From positions 37,566,575 through 37,630,574 of the forward strand of contig NC_030819.1 in the NCBI RefSeq assembly GCF_001704415.2: a stretch of DNA of 64,000 nt, read 5' to 3'. Position 1 is the first letter of the stretch, and every line of letters begins with the position of its first letter. The position numbers and the translations under genes are program-made. Positions 57,502-64,000 of this stretch are shown here, one piece after another. The notes below the pieces were generated by a model. That model had not been told where the DNA came from. It saw only the letters and a list, made by a program, of their open reading frames with translations, and searched no databases. Source of the stretch: Capra hircus (taxonomy: Eukaryota > Chordata > Mammalia > Artiodactyla > Bovidae).

Positions 57502-57591
57502 AATATCAACACCTTGGAGAACAGAATGTTAATGCTTGATGGGATGCCGGCAGTCAGAGTCAAAACAGAGCTTTTGGAATCTGAGCAAGGG
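57502..57591 (+). CDS. KLF12: Internal coding exon of KLF12 (Kruppel-like factor 12)
   Basis: KLF12 (AP-2rep) is a nuclear C2H2 zinc-finger repressor that binds CACCC/GC-type sites and recruits CtBP. The exon is 90 bases, 30 codons, phase 0 at both ends and open throughout. It contains MLMLDGMPAVRVKTELL followed by ESEQG, which I recognise as the N-terminal region of KLF12. The related KLF3 protein starts with a similar Met-Leu-Met...Asp...Pro...Val-Lys-x-Glu pattern, which supports the KLF3/8/12 subgroup. V-K-T-E fits the sumoylation consensus (hydrophobic-K-x-E). The CtBP-binding PVDLS motif and the three zinc fingers belong to later exons that I do not find here. The exon has an intact acceptor and donor. 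In known isoforms translation starts in an upstream exon, also not seen here, although three internal ATG codons occur. The + orientation fixes the transcription direction of the locus. Family identification rests on memory of the protein, not on a search. Confidence 0.9.
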
Positions 57592-57597
57592 GTAAGC
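57592..57597 (+). other. Splice donor GTAAGC after KLF12 exon
   Basis: GTAAGC follows GAG CAA GGG and matches the donor consensus GTRAGN. Cutting here leaves a phase-0 exon of exactly 30 codons. The next KLF12 exon is not recognisable before the window ends, so the intron is longer than 6.4 kb. Confidence 0.85.
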
Positions 57598-60589
57598 GAA
57601 AGTTTCTGAAGATGCCCCACCCCTTTTTCTCTCAGACCCTGGCAGCCATTCATGTCCAGAGTGTTCTGAGGGTTGCAGAACACTTCTGATTTTTCCCTTG
57701 CTTCAGCTTTTATCTCTTGAGTAACAATCCTCTGAGACGGTGGGTGATTCTTACCCATTTGCAACCTCAAAACATTACTAACTTACAAAAGATAGCTTCC
57801 TAAATTTAGGAAGTCATAGTGACCATATGGCTTTATTTAAATGGATGCATGTTTTGGAAAGCTGTAACAATCCAGAGCACGGGGGAAGTGTTAAAAAAAT
57901 AAGATGCGACTATAACCTCAATGTCAATATAGATGGGTTCTTCCAAGTTAGGAAATGACAGAGTACAGCTGGGGGAAGGTTTACTGTTTGTTGGATGGAA
58001 TTTTCTTTTGACACTTGTGTTTACCCTTTCTTTGAGTTGATGAAATTTAGGTCAGTGAGTTTGAAAAGCACATAAAAGCAAAAGAAAGCTTGTTGAACAA
58101 TAACATAGCCAAACGACAGTTTATGGCTACTGAGTATATGAAGACTAAAGAGCAGAGCTGGCTTTTTTTTTTTTTTTTTTAATAAGGATGTGGGTGATTT
58201 TCCAATTGTTAACATTTATATTAATAGGTTCGCTTATAAAAACCATGCTCAGGGCAATGTGTGGCTGACCACCTTTTACGTTTAAGGGAGAAAGCACCGT
58301 CTACCTATCTTATTAAGCCAGCATTACACTCATGACCAAAAGAAAGGACATCAGTTAAATATTTAGTCTTAATCTTGTTTATGTATCCTTTATTCAAATC
58401 AAGATCAAAGCAAAACCTTAGCAACGTTTTATAATTGAACAATCAAAAGATATTTTAAGTGTGAGTAAAATCTCACAGGTAAAAAAAATCAGTGCGCTTG
58501 AGTTCTTCGGGGACCCCGTTCAGAAGGTTAGGATATTGATGTAGCAAAAGGATTTCATAATGAGGACAGTCAAGGGCAAGGATCTTGATGGTTGCATTTA
58601 GAGGTCCCCCAGTAACGCCCCATTCTTGAGCACTGAGTGCCAGGCTGTGTGGCATCTCATAACATATTCTCTTCTGTATAAGCCAGTGTCTGAAACAGAC
58701 TCCCATCATGTAGAGGGTTTCATTTCATCTTTATGTTCAGTGTAGACTGGGGAGCTCTGAAATGAGCATTGTGGAGTATGTCAACCGGAAGTACAACCCC
58801 ACAGCTCTCTATGTGATATAATGACTGATGCCCAGAGATTCAGGCAGCAGGCCATGGCGGAAGAAAAGACTATATGTCAGTTATTAATACTTGTTTTCTA
58901 ATTTTAAACAAACCTTCAGGAAAAGTCATGTGTTCACCCGGATTTTCTAGCCTGACAGTCAGCAAGTTAAATCCTCCAAACAGGTTTTTACCTTTATTGT
59001 GTAGCTTAACCACAATAGAATGTGTTTTATCTTTTCACATTTCTGTTTTCTTAATTTAAATGCATTAGCATCAGTTTAATAAAATATATTTCTACACGCC
59101 CTATGTTTAACAAAACATACAAACCATAACATCTCATTTGGAGAAGACAGCATGATGGGAAAGTGAAAATAGTATGTTTCACAACATTGCTTCTATTGCA
59201 CAATATGTTCCTCAACTTGAATAGCAGCAAATCTGTTCAAGTCATACATGTTGAAGGAAGGCAGAAAACCCCAAAATATACTGTATGTACAGAAAACCAC
59301 TTAGAATGTATTACCAGGGCTACTAGTCAAAGCCAGGATATGCGCTGTTGTTATGGTCTCGGAAATCTTCAAGAACATCTAGGTACTTCTCTCCAAGTAA
59401 GGCTTGCATGAAAGGTTTAGGTACATAAAAAACAAAAGCCAGTATTCGCAGGGGTTTTACAGTGTGCATGAGAAACTCATGTCACATTATTTATAGAAAG
59501 TATTTTTTGGTCCTCAAATAGGGACAGGAAAAGTTGTAAGTTCTAGGTTTTACTTAATTCATTAAAATCAATTTTCCTCCTTGTGAATGGAACTGATGTT
59601 GACATTTTATCCCTAATTTAGATTTTGTGTGTTGGAGGGGCATAGAAGCTGAATTTATTCTTTTTCTTAGCAATGTATATACTTTTCTTACATACATGGC
59701 AGATATAACTGCATTCTCTTTAACAGTAAAACTTTAAGAGAAGCACACCATGCTATTTAATGAATTGTATTATGATTGATTATTTACAGAATATAATTAA
59801 TTGTATTTATTCATTTATAATACTTTTAAGTCAGCTCTTCTTTAAAGAGACCAAATCAGCAATTTTAGTGAACTTTAATTTTGGTTCCTTTACTGAAGTA
59901 TCTCATTGAGGATGATGGGATGGGTGATAATAATGTGGAATTTCAGAATCTCAGAATTATTTTAAGGTAAGAAGTGCTAAATTCTAAACATGATCTCCGT
60001 GTTACAGAACTCTTTCCTTATTGAGTATTAAAGTCTGGATGAAGTTTGATTCTTCATATGAAAATGTAACTATATTAGTGAAATTAAAATCACATGTATG
60101 ATTATGGGCTTTTGAAAATGAGATGTTACAGTGAACAAAATTATAGAAATGTGCCTATGCATCACAGCAGTGAATGGAAAGGGTGAAGCTGGTGTGTTGG
60201 TGGGTTTCTGTAATCACTCAGGAAACCTAGTTTTAAGACTTCTCCATCAGTGTTTAGGACAACGAAAGTGAACCTGGCTTTCAGGCTGTAGGCAGCACTG
60301 GAAGATCTGCTCCTGTGCACGGGCCTCCTGTCTCAGGGCACTATGAAGGCATCTGTTCCTTCTCTCTTTCTTGCTATAAATAGTCCCTTTGGTCCCCAGC
60401 TGTCAGCTGGTCTCTGCATGTGCCCCCACCCCTCCAAGGAATTCAGGGCTGGATGAGCTCATTTTAGAGCTTAAAGAAAGACTGTGGAACAGGCCAAGGC
60501 TGGCCACTCATTTTACTCTCGGAAAACTTCTGGCTGCCTTGCCTCACCTCCTTAATAGTTTTATGATGTGTGTATGTGGTCCCATCTCT
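57598..60589. other. KLF12 downstream intron, free of ruminant retroposons
   Basis: No young SINE or LINE. A poly(T) run is at about 58164-58181. No further exon was recognised. Confidence 0.5.
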
Positions 60590-60690
60590 TCAATTAGATT
60601 GGAAGTCCTTAAAGAGCAAGAACTATTTTCTGCCTTTTTCTTGTAGTTCCTGGCACTTGGTAAATACATGTTCTGTGCAGCTCGTCCAGG
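60590..60690 (+). mobile_element. L2/MIR-type 3'-end fragment
   Basis: TCAATTAGATTGGAAGTCCT, AAGAGCAAGAACTATTTTCT and AGTTCCTGGCACTTGGTAAA follow the order of the L2 3' end. Confidence 0.6.
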
Positions 60691-60910
60691 CATTTTAACT
60701 GGCATAATGCAAAATATGAAATCAGTCAACAGCTAGTTATAAACCTGCTCCGTCTACCTCGTAAGGTTGTTGTGAACGTAAAGATAAGCACTGAAAATAA
60801 GAGATTGCCATTGGTGACAGCCTCCATCTTGGCAGCCATGTTAACTGGATAGATGAGGGTGGCTCACTGAAACCACTTCTGCGTGTCTCCCTTCTGTTTG
60901 GAACACTCTT

Positions 60911-61122
60911 GAAAGTGAAAGTGTTAGTTGCTCAGTCATGTCTGACTCTTTGCGACCCTCTGGTCTTTAGCCCGCCAGGCTCCTCTGTCCATGGGGATTC
61001 TCCAGGCAAGAATACTGGAGTGGGTAGCCAGGCCCTTCTCCAGGAGATCTTCCCTACCCAGGGGTTGAACCCGGGTCTCCTGCATTGCAGACAGATTCTT
61101 TACCATCTGAGCCACCAGGAAA
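60911..61122 (-). mobile_element. Bov-tA SINE, antisense
   Basis: AAAGTGAAAGTGTTAGTTGC through CATCTGAGCCACCAGGAAAG. First ruminant SINE after the exon-containing gap. Confidence 0.92.
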
Positions 61123-61621
61123 GTGGTTAGTTGTGTTGAGGTTGCTCATTATTCCAGTCTCCTGAAATGGGACTTCAGTTTTCTCCAGGCTCTTTGGTAG
61201 TACAGCACATGCCGCTGTGTGGTCCATGGCAAGGTCACATGCTCCTGTGATACACTCCAGGGGCCCAGCGTGGAGTGTGGGGTGACTTTGTCTGTGACCT
61301 TCGGTGTTTGTGTTCTTCTGGGACAAGAGCTTCCCAAATGCTGTCAGCCTTTGAATATTCTAATGTGTTACTGAGCCCAGGACTAAAGCAGGAAGAGGAA
61401 TTCTGGAACTATTACACCCAGAGATAAGGCTGTGTGCAGAGAACGGGCACCACCTCAAAGACATAAAACGTGATTTTATTTGTGGCCCTGCAGCTCCCCA
61501 GCTGGAATGGCATTGGCAAGGAACTGCCCACCTCATCTGTCTTCATCTGTGCGGTGGGGGTGTTGAGATGAGGCCTTCCAAATTCAGCCTGACCATCTTT
61601 AGTTCTAGTAACAGGCATGGA
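61123..61621. other. Intronic sequence, nothing recognised
   Basis: Relatively GC-rich unique-looking sequence. Short open frames have no recognisable domain. Confidence 0.5.
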
Positions 61622-61812
61622 GTGAAAGAAAGTGAAACTTTAGTTGCTCAGTGGTGTCCAACCCTTTGCGACCCCATGGACTGTAGTCTGCCAGGCTCCT
61701 CTGTCCATGGGATTCTCTGGGCAAGAATACTGGTGTGGGTTGCCATTTCCTTCTCCAGAAGATTTTCCTTACCCAGGGATCGAACCCCGGTCTCCTGCAT
61801 TGCCGGCAGGAA
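61622..61812 (-). mobile_element. Bov-tA SINE, antisense, head missing
   Basis: AGTGAAAGAAAGTGAAACTT through CGGTCTCCTGCATTGCCGGC. The tRNA-derived end is lost at the right. Confidence 0.9.
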
Positions 61813-62394
61813 TGAGAGAAAGCATTTTTAATTATGAGTCTAAGAGTGATACTGAGATGAAAATGCCTGCATATGAAAGCAGAAATGCGGTGACTTTACG
61901 GTGAGACAGGCCTGAGTTCAGATGCTTCCCTAGCCAGGGGCCTGCTCTGGGGCCCTTTTGGTCTCCGGTCTCTGTCCACCCAGTCCCCCTGACCTGGGAA
62001 GTGAAGCAGACCATCTAGCCCCACAGGAAGGAGCCTGCCCACATGCGGTGGCTGCTCACGGAATGTTCTCCTTTTGAGGAAAAACAGAATTAGAAAGGGC
62101 CCCATTGCTTCACTTCCCATTTCTGCAGTTCTCATCGTTATTGAGCACAGATTTCAACATCTGCCTTAGTTTATAATCCTAAGAGAGGCTTTAAGGTAAA
62201 TCTCAAATCAGAAGCGTTCTTTATTTTAATTTCTATTCAAGCATGTTTGGAAAAATGTTTCAAATTCTGATCAGATTTTATCTTGTAGAAATACAGAATG
62301 AACGCAGAAATCAATTATTGTTTTAAGACAAAAATGATATCACCATTTGGTGTGATAATGGTATTTGACCATGATTTTTAAAAAAGGAACTCTT
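61813..62394. other. Intronic sequence, nothing recognised
   Basis: No repeat or exon was named. Confidence 0.5.
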
Positions 62395-62640
62395 GGATTT
62401 GCATACTTTAAAGATAGTTGTTGATGTTTTTACAGATGAAATGATTCAACAGCTGGGAGTTGCTGGAAAACAAAATGGGAGGGTGGATGAGGGTGGATGA
62501 GTGGAGACAGAGATGTAATAAGAGTGGTCATGATTTCATCATTAGTGAAGCTGGGCAGTGGGTACGAGGGCCCTTGTTTAACTCTTCTTCCTGATTGTAT
62601 ATAGGTTTGAAATTCTTTAAAGTATAATTTTTAAAAAGCT
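62395..62640 (+). mobile_element. Ancient L1M-type 3' end, sense
   Basis: TTTTTACAGATGAAATGATT, GTGGTCATGATTTCATCATT, GTGAAGCTGGGCAGTGGGTA and TATATAGGTTTGAAATTCTT match the order of an old L1M 3' terminus. It contains a GGATGAGGGTGGATGAG doublet. Confidence 0.65.
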
Positions 62641-62944
62641 CTCAATGAAAATATGACAGATACATAGTAGGTGCATAGGCATCAGAGGGGGACAGGCAGG
62701 AATCACTTATCATTCAGTCACCTTCATTCTTCTTGTTCTAAGACCTGAGGAGTCTTCCACGGGGGTGGAGCAGAGTCCCTCTTCCAGTCACAAGCATGTT
62801 GGAGCCCTTGGTTTCTCCTCCTCTGTCTCCTCTTGTCCAGGCAGGTGCAGTTCTGACCAGTGGGCTGGTAGGCAGAGGGTAGTGGTAAGAGTGTGGCTGA
62901 GAGAGAGGAGGAGATTGGATGTTCTGCCCCTTTAAAAAAAGAAA
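62641..62944. other. Intronic sequence, nothing recognised
   Basis: No family named. Confidence 0.5.
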
Positions 62945-63120
62945 CATGGAGTATATTCGCCTTACAGTGCTGTGTTCATTTCTGCTCTACAGCAAAGTGA
63001 TTCAGCTATACATACACATATATATATCCCCTCTTTTTTGGATTTCCTTCCCATTTAGGTCACCGCAGAGCACCGAGTTCCCTGTGCTAACAGTAGGCTT
63101 TCATATCTGTTTTATACATA
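62945..63120 (-). mobile_element. L1 3' UTR fragment, antisense
   Basis: TGGAGTATATTCGCCTTACA, CTCTACAGCAAAGTGATTCA and CACCGCAGAGCACCGAGTTC are the reverse-complement artiodactyl L1 3' UTR. Confidence 0.82.
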
Positions 63121-63620
63121 CCACAGCCCGGGAGCCGGGAAGGGGACAGGTATGGCAGCAGAGGAGAGATACATTCCATTGTATCCTCCATGGTTTCCTA
63201 CCAGAGAACATCAGCCCTGGTTGGACCAGAGATCCCTGAGTGCCCTAATTTTAGAGTTAGGACAAAAGAGAATAATGGTCTTTTCTCTGGAGTAGCTTTC
63301 GTAAACCCTTCTTCAGGACATCCATAACAAGGTGTTGACGGTATTTCTGTGTCACAGAGGACCGACTAGTGCCATTAAGCTGACTGTGTTGCCGCTTCCC
63401 TAAGAGCAGAGCTCATGCTTCATGTTTCTTCTTATTCTTCATCCTCCCAGCACAAGGAGTTGATTGGCAGGGCTCAGCCAAGAGTGATCAATGCAGATGC
63501 TCTTTGGTATAAGTGGGAGCCAGTGTCACACTTTAGAATTGAGAGGATTTGGAGACAGGTGCCTTTCTGGAAAAGCCCCCAGTCCTTAGGTTTAATAAAC
63601 AGATGAAAACAGGTGCGAGT
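63121..63620. other. Intronic sequence, nothing recognised
   Basis: Unique-looking sequence. No exon signals were recognised. Confidence 0.5.
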
Positions 63621-63630
63621 ATTGTTGTTG

Positions 63631-63960
63631 CTGTTTAGTTGCTAAGTCGTGGCCAACTCTTTGTGATCCCATGGACTGCAGCATGCCAGCTTCCCTATCC
63701 TTCAATATGTCCCAGAGTTTGCTCAAACTCATGTCCATTGATGGCATCAAAGATGCCATCCAGCCATCTCATCCTCTTGTCGCCTCCTTCTCCTCCTGCC
63801 CTCAATCATTCCCAGCATCAGGGTCTTTTCTGATGAATCGGCTCTTTGCATAAGGTGACCAAAGTATTGGAGCTTCAACATCAGTCCTTCCAATGAATAT
63901 TCAGGGTTGATTTCCTTTAGGATTGACTGCTTTGATCTCCCTGCAGTCCAAGGAACCCTC
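63631..63960 (-). mobile_element. BovB LINE 3' end, antisense, 5'-truncated
   Basis: CTGTTTAGTTGCTAAGTCGT through TCCCTGCAGTCCAAGGAACC. ATTGTTGTTG (63621-63630) and ATTGTAGTTG (63961-63970) form the target-site duplication. Only the last 330 or so bases of BovB are present. Confidence 0.9.
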
Positions 63961-64000
63961 ATTGTAGTTGGAACCTAGATTAGAGATTGGTGGTTACATT

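Overview
This is nuclear DNA from a bovid ruminant. The window is full of ruminant-specific retroposons: BovB LINEs, Bov-tA and Bov-A2 SINEs, and ruminant L1 subfamilies. Older mammalian repeats (L1M, L2, MIR and an MLT1 LTR) lie beneath them. The sequence does not let me choose between cattle and other bovids.

Only one piece of a host gene is recognisable. It is a 90-base coding exon at 57502-57591 on the + strand, with a polypyrimidine tract and AG acceptor before it and a GTAAGC donor after it. Its 30 codons match the N-terminal region of the Kruppel-like zinc-finger repressor KLF12. The rest of the window is therefore best read as KLF12 intron sequence on both sides of this exon. I see no other exon, promoter, RNA gene or CRISPR array.

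Layout: (1) 1-10.9 kb is intron with antisense Bov-tA copies, a Bov-A2 inside an old L1 3' end, and an MLT1 LTR. (2) 10.9-18.7 kb holds a BovB inside an old L1 (11032-12400), a young L1 with the twin-priming 5' inversion and a perfect 15-base target-site duplication (13702-16410), and an antisense BovB (17176-18706). (3) 19.3-35.1 kb is one ancient antisense L1 split by many later insertions, the largest being a roughly 9.1 kb ruminant L1 (25161-34243) that itself carries a nearly full-length BovB (28823-31757) and SINEs. A twin-primed BovB also lies here (22758-23389). (4) 35-54 kb contains a probably full-length decayed BovB (40329-43460), a 114-base tandem duplication, a seven-unit compound CA minisatellite (47764-48558), and a BovB split by a young L1 3' end (51538-53282). 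(5) 54-60.9 kb has no BovB-related insertion and surrounds the KLF12 exon. (6) 60.9-64 kb returns to SINE, L1 and BovB copies.

Every LINE reading frame found is truncated, frameshifted or stopped, so none looks able to move itself. The likely effects of these repeats on KLF12 are indirect: inverted SINE pairs in the pre-mRNA, length-variable satellite DNA, and two recent L1 insertions that may be polymorphic. I saw no novel multi-gene system. The most informative observations are the exon, the nesting chronology, the two twin-priming scars and the CA minisatellite.
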